Shown here: positions 7,263 to 14,665 of the stretch, piece after piece
Numbering within the stretch: the stretch's first letter is position 1
Layout: each line of letters begins with the position of its first letter
Notes under the pieces: model-generated
The model's database searches: none
What the model was told of the DNA's origin: nothing
Seen by the model: only the letters and a program-made list of their open reading frames with translations
NCBI GenBank assembly: GCA_964581115.1
Contig: CAZOMY010000038.1
Coordinates: forward strand, 1 to 26,692
DNA length: 26,692 nt
Direction: 5' to 3'
From: 2-02-FULL-55-14 sp964581115
Lineage (GTDB): Bacteria; Bacteroidota; Ignavibacteria; UBA10030
Translations under genes and position numbers: made by a program

Positions 7263-7763
7263 GCCTACATTCGCGGTTCACATCAACCGCTAACGAACGC
7301 GAATAGACGCGAATGAGATTTTAGAAGTCGCGATTGGAGACATGTATCGCTCGAAAAGCAGGGGGGGTATGCAAACACTGCTCGAGAAAGACCTCGTCTT
7401 TCGGATCGTAGGTTGTGCTTTCGAAGTGCATCGCGTGATAGGACACGGCTTCCGTGAAAAGACCTACGAGAACGCGCTTCGTGTAGAGCTGAGGTCTCAC
7501 GGCATGACCGTCGACCAACAGATGAGCTTCCCGATCAACTGCCGGTCCGAGCGGGTCGATGAATTCGTACCCGACCTGCGTGTGGAGGGTCGAGTGATTG
7601 TCGATACAAAGACCGCCGAACGGATCATCGACGAACACCGTGGCACGATGCTTAACGACCTGCGCATCTCGGGCCTCAAGGTCGGTTTGATCATAAACTT
7701 CAAACATCCGGAATTGGAATGGGAGCGATTGGTTTAGCGTTCATTTGCGTGCATTCGCGGTTC
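7263..7763. repeat. Inverted-repeat-bounded unit carrying a GxxExxY gene
   Basis: The left side has ATTCGCGGTTC (7269-7279) and GAACGCGAATAGACGCGAATGAG (7295-7317). The right side, 7736-7763, reads GCGTTCATTTGCGTGCATTCGCGGTTC, an imperfect complement of the left arm. The arms enclose a single small gene (7369-7737). The 'cgcgaatagacgcgaatg' repeats differ from the 'gccaagaacgc' elements in the two preceding gaps. GxxExxY genes are often found flanked by such terminal repeats, which suggests a mobile or repeat-associated unit; that association is recalled knowledge. Confidence 0.7.
7369..7737 (+). CDS. GxxExxY protein (PD-(D/E)xK nuclease-like fold)
   Basis: A 122-residue protein of the GxxExxY family (TIGR04256). 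The defining motif is GFREKTY (27-33), after FRIVGCAFEVHRVIGH. Putative nuclease-fold residues are Asp69 (FVPDLRVE) and Asp79-x-Lys81 (VIVDTKT; the usual form is VIVELKA), then LNDLRISGLKVGLIINF. An upstream ATG at 7342 would add nine residues (MYRSKSRGG). I prefer 7369 because family members begin a few residues before the first helix and AGGGGG lies six bases upstream. Function is unknown in the family. It is flanked by inverted repeats and interrupts the carbamoyl/ornithine cluster, so it is more likely a passenger than a pathway member. Confidence 0.9.
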   Translation: MQTLLEKDLVFRIVGCAFEVHRVIGHGFREKTYENALRVELRSHGMTVDQQMSFPINCRSERVDEFVPDLRVEGRVIVDTKTAERIIDEHRGTMLNDLRISGLKVGLIINFKHPELEWERLV

Positions 7764-7951
7764 AGGCTCACAGCCAGTTCACACGTCGTACAGGAATCGA
7801 GTTTCTCATGACGCGTCGTTGCCGCGCATACAACGGAACGGAACAATGGTCGTTCCTGATCTTCTACCAGTCCGCCATGGCCTCATCGTTGGCGGCGCGG
7901 TAGGCATGATCACGCAATCCCCCAAACGACCATTGAATCTCAAGGTGACAT

Positions 7952-9181
7952 ATGCGTCCGCACGACTACATTGCGCTCGAAGAGCAATACGGCGCGCACA
8001 ACTATCATCCTCTCGACGTCGTCGTCGCCAAAGCCAGCGGCGCGTGGGTTGAAGACGTTGACGGCAAGCGGTACCTCGACTGCCTGGCGGCCTATTCGGC
8101 TGTCAATCAAGGGCATGTCCACCCAAAGATCCTCGCAGCGTTTCAGGAGCAGGCAAAACGTGTCACGCTCACAAGCCGCGCATTCCGCAATGACCAACTG
8201 CCCCTGCTCGAAAAGGATCTCCACGACCTGACGGGCTTCGACATCAGCCTGCCGATGAACTCCGGCGCGGAAGCGGTGGAGACCGCCGTCAAGGCCGCCC
8301 GCAAGTGGGGCTACACGGTCAAGGGGGTGCCCGAGGGAAAGGCCGAGATCATCGTCGCCGCCGGCAACTTCCATGGCCGCACGACGACCATCGTCAGCTT
8401 CTCCACCGATGAGCAGTACCGGGACGGCTTCGGTCCGTTCACGCCCGGTTTCGTCGTCGTTCCGTACGGCGACGTCAACGCCCTCGCAAAAGCCATCACA
8501 CCCAACACGGTCGCCTTCCTCATTGAGCCCATCCAGGGCGAAGCGGGCATCGTCGTGCCTCCCGAAGGCTACTTGAAGAAGGCCGAGGAATTGTGCCATC
8601 GCGCGAATGCACTCCTCATCTGCGACGAGATCCAATCGGGACTCGGTCGCTCCGGACGCTTGTTCGCTTACGAGTACGAAGGCGTGCATCCCGATGCCGT
8701 TATCATCGGCAAGGCGCTCGGTGGAGGATTCTATCCCATCTCTGCCGTACTCGCAAAGCGTGAGGTCCTGGGCGTGTTCAAGCCAGGCGACCACGGTTCG
8801 ACGTTTGGCGGTAACCCGCTCGCAGCCGCTACAGCCCGCGCCGCCCTCAAGGTGCTCATCGACGAGAAGCTCATCGAGCGTTCGGCCGAGTTGGGCGAGT
8901 ACTTCATGTCGAAGCTCCGCGCGATCCCTTCTCCCGCCATCTCATTGGTGCGCGGCAAGGGTCTCTGGATCGGCTTAGTGCTCGACCGCCCGGCCCGACC
9001 GTTCTGCGAAGCTTTGATGATCGAAGGGATCCTATGCAAGGAGACGCACGAGAACGTCATCCGCATCGCACCGCCTCTCGTGATCACGAAGGAGGAGATC
9101 GATTGGGCGCTCGAACGCCTGCGCCGGGTGCTCACGACGCCGGCCCTTGTCGGGCAGACAAAGGAAGGAGCGATGGCATGA
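7952..9181 (+). CDS. rocD: Ornithine aminotransferase (ornithine-oxo-acid transaminase)
   Basis: A 409-residue fold-type I, class III PLP aminotransferase. It should convert ornithine + 2-oxoglutarate to glutamate semialdehyde + glutamate. Motifs: YLDCLAAYSAVNQGHVHPKI (41-60, the ornithine aminotransferase signature), MNSGAEAVETAVKAARKWGY (102-121), GNFHGRT (138-144), EPIQGEAGI (192-200), Asp225 in CDEIQSGLGRSG, the PLP Lys254 in IIGKALGGGFYP, and STFGGNPLA (283-291). AAGGTGA a few bases before the ATG at 7952 supports the start. The stop overlaps the next start (ATGA), so it is coupled to the COG2403 GTPase. Together with OTC and carbamate kinase it suggests ornithine/citrulline catabolism, or proline-ornithine interconversion. 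Confidence 0.93.
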   Translation: MRPHDYIALEEQYGAHNYHPLDVVVAKASGAWVEDVDGKRYLDCLAAYSAVNQGHVHPKILAAFQEQAKRVTLTSRAFRNDQLPLLEKDLHDLTGFDISLPMNSGAEAVETAVKAARKWGYTVKGVPEGKAEIIVAAGNFHGRTTTIVSFSTDEQYRDGFGPFTPGFVVVPYGDVNALAKAITPNTVAFLIEPIQGEAGIVVPPEGYLKKAEELCHRANALLICDEIQSGLGRSGRLFAYEYEGVHPDAVIIGKALGGGFYPISAVLAKREVLGVFKPGDHGSTFGGNPLAAATARAALKVLIDEKLIERSAELGEYFMSKLRAIPSPAISLVRGKGLWIGLVLDRPARPFCEALMIEGILCKETHENVIRIAPPLVITKEEIDWALERLRRVLTTPALVGQTKEGAMA

Positions 9182-10518
9182 GCGCGCAACCGATCCGCAC
9201 CATCATCGTCGGCGCCGCCGGCCGCGATTTCCACAATTTCAACGTCGTCTACCGCGACGATCCCCGCTATGAGGTGGTCGCGTTTACGGCCGCACAGATC
9301 CCCGACATCGCCGGCCGCAGGTATCCGGCCGTCCTCGCCGGCCCCCTCTACCCGAAGGGCATTCCCATTCATGAGGAAAAGGACCTCGAGTCGCTGATCC
9401 GGAAGCTCGATGTGCAAGAGGTGGTCTTCTCCTACAGCGATGTTTCGTACCAGCACGTCATGAGCATCGGCTCGCGCGCCACCGCCGCCGGAGCGCATTT
9501 CAAAGTCCTGAGCGCAACGCTGACGATGCTGAAGAGCACGAAACCCGTCGTCTCGATCTGCGCCGTCCGAACCGGCAGCGGCAAGAGCCAGACCTCCCGT
9601 AAGGCAGCAAAGATGTTGCAGGAGATGGGGTATCGCGTGGCAGCCGTACGCCATCCGATGCCGTACGGCGACCTGGCCAAGCAGAAGGTGCAGCGCTACG
9701 GCTCGCTGGACGACCTCAAGAAGCACAACTGTACGATCGAGGAGATGGAGGAGTACGAACCGCATATCGTCAACGGTATCGTGATCTATGCGGGCGTTGA
9801 CTATGAGGCGATCCTTCGACAGGCTGAGCAGGACGCCGACGTGATCATCTGGGATGGAGGGAACAACGATCTTCCCTTCTACCAGCCCGACATACACATC
9901 GTTGTCGCCGACCCGCTGCGTGTGGGGAATGAACTGACGTACTACCCGAGCGAAGCCAACTTGCGGCTGGCCGACGTAGTCATCATCAACAAGATCGACT
10001 CGGCCACGCCGTCGCAGGTTGACGGGCTTCGGGCCAACATTCACGCGGTCAACCCGAAGGCCCAGGTCATCGACGCCGCCTCCCCGATCAAGATTGAAAG
10101 GGGGGCGCAGATCGCGGGCAAGTCGGTGCTCGTCATCGAAGACGGTCCGACGCTGACGCATGGAGAGATGGCCATCGGAGCGGGAACGGTCGCGGCGCGC
10201 AAGTACGGCGCGGCCAAGCTCATCGACCCGCGTCCCTATGTCACCGGGGAGATGAAGCGGACCTTCGAGATGTATCCGAAGATCGGCATCCTGTTGCCGG
10301 CCATGGGCTATTCGCCCAAACAGGTGAAGGACCTGGAAGCGACCATCAATCGCGTTCCGGCCGATGCCGTCATCATTGGCACGCCGATCGACCTCGCCCG
10401 CATCGTGAAGATCAAGAAGCCGGCCTACCGGGTGACCTACGACCTGGAAGAGATCGGAGAGCCGAACCTGAAGACGGTGCTGGCGGCGCGGTTCAAGCCG
10501 AAGGGGCGGCGTTCCTAG
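9178..10518 (+). CDS. COG2403 predicted GTPase, cyclic 2,3-diphosphoglycerate synthetase-like
   Basis: A 446-residue protein. The start at 9178 overlaps the rocD stop (ATGA) and has GGAAGGAG seven bases upstream; an earlier in-frame ATG inside rocD is rejected. The N-terminal Rossmann-like domain begins RTIIVGAAGRDFHNFN (7-22). A P-loop is at about 131-138 (RTGSGKSQ), then IWDGGNNDLPFY (224-235), VVADPLRVGNELTYYPSEANLRLADVVIINKID (NKID at 271-274, a G4-like guanine motif) and IVVIEDGPTLTHGEM-type sequence (VLVIEDGPTLTHGEMAIG). The C-terminal region ends PADAVIIGTPIDLARIVKIKKPAYRVTYDLEEIG. The family is poorly characterised; one archaeal relative forms an intramolecular phosphoanhydride (cyclic 2,3-diphosphoglycerate). 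Translational coupling to rocD ties it to ornithine metabolism, but its substrate is unknown. Confidence 0.87.
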   Translation: MSAQPIRTIIVGAAGRDFHNFNVVYRDDPRYEVVAFTAAQIPDIAGRRYPAVLAGPLYPKGIPIHEEKDLESLIRKLDVQEVVFSYSDVSYQHVMSIGSRATAAGAHFKVLSATLTMLKSTKPVVSICAVRTGSGKSQTSRKAAKMLQEMGYRVAAVRHPMPYGDLAKQKVQRYGSLDDLKKHNCTIEEMEEYEPHIVNGIVIYAGVDYEAILRQAEQDADVIIWDGGNNDLPFYQPDIHIVVADPLRVGNELTYYPSEANLRLADVVIINKIDSATPSQVDGLRANIHAVNPKAQVIDAASPIKIERGAQIAGKSVLVIEDGPTLTHGEMAIGAGTVAARKYGAAKLIDPRPYVTGEMKRTFEMYPKIGILLPAMGYSPKQVKDLEATINRVPADAVIIGTPIDLARIVKIKKPAYRVTYDLEEIGEPNLKTVLAARFKPKGRRS

Positions 10519-10546
10519 AAGGATTCACCCAGCCACCCGTACATGC

Positions 10547-10575
10547 GAGCGCCCCGGATGTTCTCCGGGGCGCTC
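10547..10575. terminator. Hairpin between convergent genes (bidirectional terminator candidate)
   Basis: Perfect 12-bp GC-rich stem GAGCGCCCCGGA / TCCGGGGCGCTC with a TGTTC loop. It lies 28 bases after the GTPase stop (10518) and 12 bases from the ldh stop (10588), where two convergent transcripts meet. No strong T-run follows on either side. Confidence 0.6.
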
Positions 10576-10587
10576 TGCGATCTGCTC

Positions 10588-11559
10588 TTACCGGCCCAGT
10601 TGCAGCAACGTGGTCTTCAGCTTGTTCGCCGACGCCCGGAACCCCTCTGCCTCCGCTTCGCTCAAGCTCAGGGACAGGATCTCTTCCACGCCGCCGGACC
10701 CGACGACGCAGGGCAAACTCAAGCAGATGTCGCGCACACCGTGTTGTCCCGTCATGAGCGTAGAGACCGACAGCACGCTCCGATAGTCCCCGATGATCGC
10801 TTCGACGATCAACACAAGGCCGAGACCGATGGCATAGTAGGTCGACCCTTTCCGTTTGATGATCTCGTATGCCGCGTCCCGCACCTGCGCGAACAACACG
10901 TCCATCTCTTCTTGACGATATGTCTTTCCAGCCATCGGAGCGAACTCCTGCAACCGCACGCCGCCGATATTGGCCAGGCTCCAGACTGGGATCTCGCTGT
11001 CGCCATGCTCTCCAATGATGTAGGCATGAACGCTGCGGGGGTCGACGTCGTAGTACTGGCCCAGCAACGACCGGAATCGAGAGGTGTCGAGGATGGTCCC
11101 CGAACCGATGACCTTCGCCGGCGGAAGTCCCGATGCTTGCAGCGAGACGTACGTCAGAATATCGACCGGGTTCGTCGCGATGAGGATGATGCCGTCCGGA
11201 TTGTGAACAACGATCCTGGGAAGGATCTCCCGAAAGATGGCCGCATTCCGCCCCAACAGGTCGAGCCGGGTCTCGCCCGGCCTCTGCGACGCGCCGGCAG
11301 CTACCACCACCACGTGGCATCCGGCCAGGTCGGCGTAATCGCCTGCGGTGATCTTCATGGGGCGTGCGAACGAAAGACCGTGCACGAGGTCCATCATCTC
11401 TCCCACCGCTCGCTCTGCGTTCGCGTCGACCATCACCAACTCTGACGCCCGACCGCGGATCATGAGGGCGTAGGCGAACGAGCTACCCACCATCCCTGTC
11501 CCGACCAGGCCGATCTTGCGAGACGAAGCCGGCCTGCCTTGGATCATGACATTCTCCAT
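10588..11559 (-). CDS. ldh: L-lactate dehydrogenase
   Basis: A 323-residue NAD-dependent enzyme interconverting pyruvate and L-lactate. Motifs: the nucleotide-binding GTGMVGSSFA (20-29), acidic Asp45 for NADH (LVMVDAN), the substrate-specificity loop AGASQRPGETR with Gln92 (Gln means lactate; Arg would mean malate), TNPVDI (129-134), DTSRFR with Arg161, and catalytic His185 in GEHGDSE. AAGGTGAT lies upstream of the ATG at 11559. An N-terminal extension of about 14 residues precedes the first beta strand. It points to fermentative or lactate-using metabolism. It is followed by a gene-tail hairpin shared with the convergent GTPase. Confidence 0.95.
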   Translation of the reverse strand: MENVMIQGRPASSRKIGLVGTGMVGSSFAYALMIRGRASELVMVDANAERAVGEMMDLVHGLSFARPMKITAGDYADLAGCHVVVVAAGASQRPGETRLDLLGRNAAIFREILPRIVVHNPDGIILIATNPVDILTYVSLQASGLPPAKVIGSGTILDTSRFRSLLGQYYDVDPRSVHAYIIGEHGDSEIPVWSLANIGGVRLQEFAPMAGKTYRQEEMDVLFAQVRDAAYEIIKRKGSTYYAIGLGLVLIVEAIIGDYRSVLSVSTLMTGQHGVRDICLSLPCVVGSGGVEEILSLSLSEAEAEGFRASANKLKTTLLQLGR

Positions 11560-11637
11560 TCGATCACCTTCGATTCATTGTGAAACATCGTCGCCGTTCT
11601 GCACGTACCGTGAGACAAGGGCTTTGATCCAGCCCCC

Positions 11638-13803
11638 TCATATCGGTCGGCGTCGCAACAGTTGCTCCAGTGTTGCCAGGTCGGAGGTCGGTTGATTGCA
11701 AACAAAAGCCTCGCACACATACGCCGTGGGACGCCCTTCCAGCATTCGATAGGACTCAAAGGACGGATCTCGGCTGGACAGAAAGCGCTGGCCTTCAGCT
11801 CCGTCCGCAAGCAGCACGACACGATTCGGATCGAAGTGAAGGTGAACAAGCGTCAGCATGGCCTGCGTGCGTGAGTCGGCGCGCGGACCCGCAATGATGA
11901 CCTGACGCGGGACCTGATGGCGCCGGTCGAGGGCCATGAGCCATTGCGCCGTCCCTTGTGGCGCGCGTTCGATCCAACGGCCAAAGCATCTCAAACAGCG
12001 ATCCGCCAGCTCGCGATAGCGCTCATCGCGCAGCATGGCTGACAGTCGGAGAAGGTTCGTCGTTGCCACCGCATTCGCCGATGGCGTTGCGCCGTCGTGC
12101 CATTCCTTCGTTCTGACCAGGTCAGAGAGTTCGTTGATGACGTCGTCGAAAAAGCCGCCATCGGCCTCATCAAAAAAACTCTCGATCTGCGCATCGGTGA
12201 TCTCGACGGCACGGACGAGCCACTGATGGTCGAACGACGCTTCGTAGAGATCAAGCAATCCCTGCGCGTAGGTTGCATGGTCCTCGAGAAGTGCCGGCAA
12301 CCGGGACTCGCCCGACCGGTATCGTCGAAGCATCCGTCCGGTCGCCCGATCGACCAAGGTTCGCTCGATGAAAGCGGCGGCTCGTTCCGCATCCGCCAAG
12401 TACGATCCGTCGCCTAAAGCTCCGCCCGCCCGGGCCAGGGCGGAGATCATGAGACCGTTCCAGGAAAGCAGGATCTTGTCGTCCAACAGCGGTCGGGGAC
12501 GCTTTCCGCGCTCTTCGAGCATCCGTTGGCGCACCGTGACAAGGGCGGATTCTGCTTCGATGACATCCCACCCCAGTCGCTCCGCAGCGCGCATCCAAGG
12601 TTCCTTCATTCGAAGAATGTTCATGCCGGCAAAGACACCGTACGGATCAGCCTTCACGTTCCCGTCGCCGTGCACATCGTAGACCGCCGCCGCCAGTCCA
12701 GAAAGCCTCGGTCCGAGAAGATCGTCGATCTCGCGCTTCGTCCATGTATAGAAGGTGCCCTCATGCTTGTCGTCGGGCCGGTCGTGTTCGCGGGCGCTCT
12801 CGGCATCCTCCGCCGAGAAGAATCCTCCTTCGTGGTCGGACAGATCGCGCCGGACATATTCAATGATCTCTCGCACCGCCTCACGGTACTGCGCGGCTCC
12901 CGTTGCCTGGTACGCCTCGAGCATCGCTACCGCGACCTGCGCTTGGTCGTACAGCATCTTCTCAAAGTGCGGCACATGCCATTCGACGTCCGTTGCATAC
13001 CGATGGAATCCACCCCCCAGATGATCGTGGATGCCGCCGTCCAACATCCGGTCCAGCGTGCGGGTCGCCATTTCCAGCGCCGGAGCGTCGCCGGTCGCAT
13101 GGTGATACCGCAACAGGAACTGCAGGACGACGGGCGTGGGAAACTTGGGCGCGCTTCCAAAGCCGCCGTGCTGGCGGTCGTGACTCCGCGCGAGAGCTGC
13201 GACCGACCTCCGGATCAGGTCAGCGCTCGGAAGGCTGTCTGCCGTCGACGACAACGTTGTTTCGCGAAAGAACGATGCGAGCCGCTCTCCCGCTTCGAGG
13301 ATCGTCCGTCGGTCGTTGGTCCAGAGTCCATGAATGCGCACCAGCAATTCGGCGAATCCCTCCCGTCCATGTCGCGCCGTCGGCGGAATGTACGTCGCCC
13401 CGAAAAACGGCTTGAGGTCGGGCGTCAGGAACATGGACATCGGCCACCCTCCGCTCCCCGTCATGCCCATCAGCGCCGACATGTAGACCCGGTCCACGTC
13501 AGGCCGCTCTTCACGGTCCACCTTGATACTCACGACCATGCGATTCATGAGCGCCGCGATCTCCGGGTTCTCGAAGACCTCGCGCTCCATCACATGACAC
13601 CAGTAGCAGGTGGAGTAGCCGATCGACAGAAAGATCGGCTTGTCGTCCGAACGCGCTTTCGCGAATGCTTCGTCCCCCCATGGATACCAGTCAACGGGAT
13701 TGAAGGCATGCTGGAGAAGATACGGGCTCTTCTCGTCGATGAGACGGTTGGACGGTGTCCCCGCAGCTTTCTTGCGCCGAACGATGTCGTGGATCGTCGT
13801 CAT
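11638..13803 (-). CDS. COG1331 thioredoxin-domain protein (YyaL/SSP411 family)
   Basis: A 721-residue protein. The N-terminal DUF255 thioredoxin-like domain starts RLIDEKSPYLLQHAFNPVDWYPWGDEAF and has the conserved active-site-like CYWCH (Cys66, Cys69) in IGYSTCYWCHVMEREVF, then VDREERPDVDRVYM and GGWPMSMFLTPD. The remainder is an (alpha/alpha)6-barrel-like region with HDHLGGGFHRYATDVEWHVPHFEKMLYDQAQ, typical of the family, then FYTWTKREI and LLSWNGLMISALARA. The biochemical role of the family is unsettled. The ATG at 13803 follows the SDR gene stop by one base (TGACATG), so the two are coupled; a TTG start at 13836 would overlap the SDR gene by about 30 bases and is less likely. A weak GGGCT/AGCCC hairpin follows the stop. 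Confidence 0.93.
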   Translation of the reverse strand: MTTIHDIVRRKKAAGTPSNRLIDEKSPYLLQHAFNPVDWYPWGDEAFAKARSDDKPIFLSIGYSTCYWCHVMEREVFENPEIAALMNRMVVSIKVDREERPDVDRVYMSALMGMTGSGGWPMSMFLTPDLKPFFGATYIPPTARHGREGFAELLVRIHGLWTNDRRTILEAGERLASFFRETTLSSTADSLPSADLIRRSVAALARSHDRQHGGFGSAPKFPTPVVLQFLLRYHHATGDAPALEMATRTLDRMLDGGIHDHLGGGFHRYATDVEWHVPHFEKMLYDQAQVAVAMLEAYQATGAAQYREAVREIIEYVRRDLSDHEGGFFSAEDAESAREHDRPDDKHEGTFYTWTKREIDDLLGPRLSGLAAAVYDVHGDGNVKADPYGVFAGMNILRMKEPWMRAAERLGWDVIEAESALVTVRQRMLEERGKRPRPLLDDKILLSWNGLMISALARAGGALGDGSYLADAERAAAFIERTLVDRATGRMLRRYRSGESRLPALLEDHATYAQGLLDLYEASFDHQWLVRAVEITDAQIESFFDEADGGFFDDVINELSDLVRTKEWHDGATPSANAVATTNLLRLSAMLRDERYRELADRCLRCFGRWIERAPQGTAQWLMALDRRHQVPRQVIIAGPRADSRTQAMLTLVHLHFDPNRVVLLADGAEGQRFLSSRDPSFESYRMLEGRPTAYVCEAFVCNQPTSDLATLEQLLRRRPI

Positions 13804-13804
13804 G

Positions 13805-14503
13805 TCACGACCGGAGATCGCCGAGTCCGCCGTCAACGTGAAGGACCTGTCCCGTCATCCACGCCGATGCATCCGACAGGAGGTATTCTGCCGCGGCGGC
13901 GATGTCCTCAACGGTCCCGATGCGCTTGAGCGGATGCCGTTGAGCGGCCGCCTCGCGTCGTTCGGGCGAGCTCAGGATGCGCTCCGCCAACGTGGTGTCG
14001 GTCAGCGATGGAGCAATGGCGTTCACTCGGACAGCCGGCGCCCATTCTGCGGCGAGCGAACGCATCAGCCCTTCGACCGCCCCCTTGGCCGCCGCAATCG
14101 AGGCATGCAGCGGCATCCCCGTCTGCACGGCCACCGTGCTGAACAGTACGACAGAAGAGGATGCGGAACGCTTCAGGGCGGGAAGGGCTGAACGCAGGAC
14201 CCGGACAGCGCCCAAGAGGTTCACGTGGAGATCATTCTGGAAATCTTCGTCTGTCAGCCGTCCGAAGGGCTTAAGGTTGATGGTTCCCGGACAATACACC
14301 AGTCCGTCGAGCACCCCGTCGAGAACGGGTATCGTCGCCGGGTCGGTGACATCAACGTTCACCTCGTTGACCGTCTTATCAAAGGCGGCATCGCCCGGGG
14401 TTCGGGACCAGTTGGTGACGGTGTGACCCTTTGAAATGAGCTTGGCGGCGACGGTCCGTCCGATGCCGCGGCTGCCCCCGACGACGAGAATGTTCTTGGT
14501 CAT
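13805..14503 (-). CDS. SDR-family protein lacking the catalytic tyrosine
   Basis: A 232-residue Rossmann protein of classical SDR length. The cofactor motif GGSRGIG (9-15) is intact, followed by a CPGT segment in place of NNAG (71-74) and NLLGAV (95-100). The active-site stretch reads FSTVAVQTGMPLHASIAAAK. With Lys140 as the conserved lysine, the YxxxK tyrosine position is Ile136 and the catalytic serine position is Thr123. The C-terminal HVDGGLGDLR is normal. Either the chemistry differs, or it is a non-catalytic or isomerase-like member. Other SDRs with HASxAxAKGAVEGL are known to me from FCB bacteria, so this is probably a natural subfamily rather than a broken gene. No ribosome site is evident; the leader just upstream is AT-rich (TATAAATAT). 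It is coupled to the YyaL gene downstream. Confidence 0.9.
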   Translation of the reverse strand: MTKNILVVGGSRGIGRTVAAKLISKGHTVTNWSRTPGDAAFDKTVNEVNVDVTDPATIPVLDGVLDGLVYCPGTINLKPFGRLTDEDFQNDLHVNLLGAVRVLRSALPALKRSASSSVVLFSTVAVQTGMPLHASIAAAKGAVEGLMRSLAAEWAPAVRVNAIAPSLTDTTLAERILSSPERREAAAQRHPLKRIGTVEDIAAAAEYLLSDASAWMTGQVLHVDGGLGDLRS

Positions 14504-14665
14504 ATATTTATAGAGAGAGGGAAGTTCCGTGTGAGCCGCTCGGCCGGTCTAATCCTGCCAAGGACCTCCGATGGAACACCAGCGGGAGGCCGTTGGTTCT
14601 CAAGTATTGCACTTTCGCCCGAGTTAGGCAATCTTGCCGGACCACATTTCCACGGGGAGCGTGGT

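Noticed and set aside
7819..8052. Plus-strand open frame before and into rocD
   Set aside because: It overlaps the conserved rocD N-terminus in another frame and has no motif or ribosome site.
9034..9177. Upstream extension of the COG2403 gene
   Set aside because: It lies inside rocD, and the ATG at 9178 has both a strong ribosome site and the natural start of the Rossmann domain.
10588..11559. Malate dehydrogenase as an alternative to lactate dehydrogenase
   Set aside because: The specificity-loop residue is Gln92 (SQRPGETR), which indicates lactate/pyruvate; malate enzymes have Arg there.
12526..13929. Plus-strand open frame of 467 codons opposite the COG1331 gene
   Set aside because: It is antisense to conserved thioredoxin and barrel motifs and has no domain or ribosome site.
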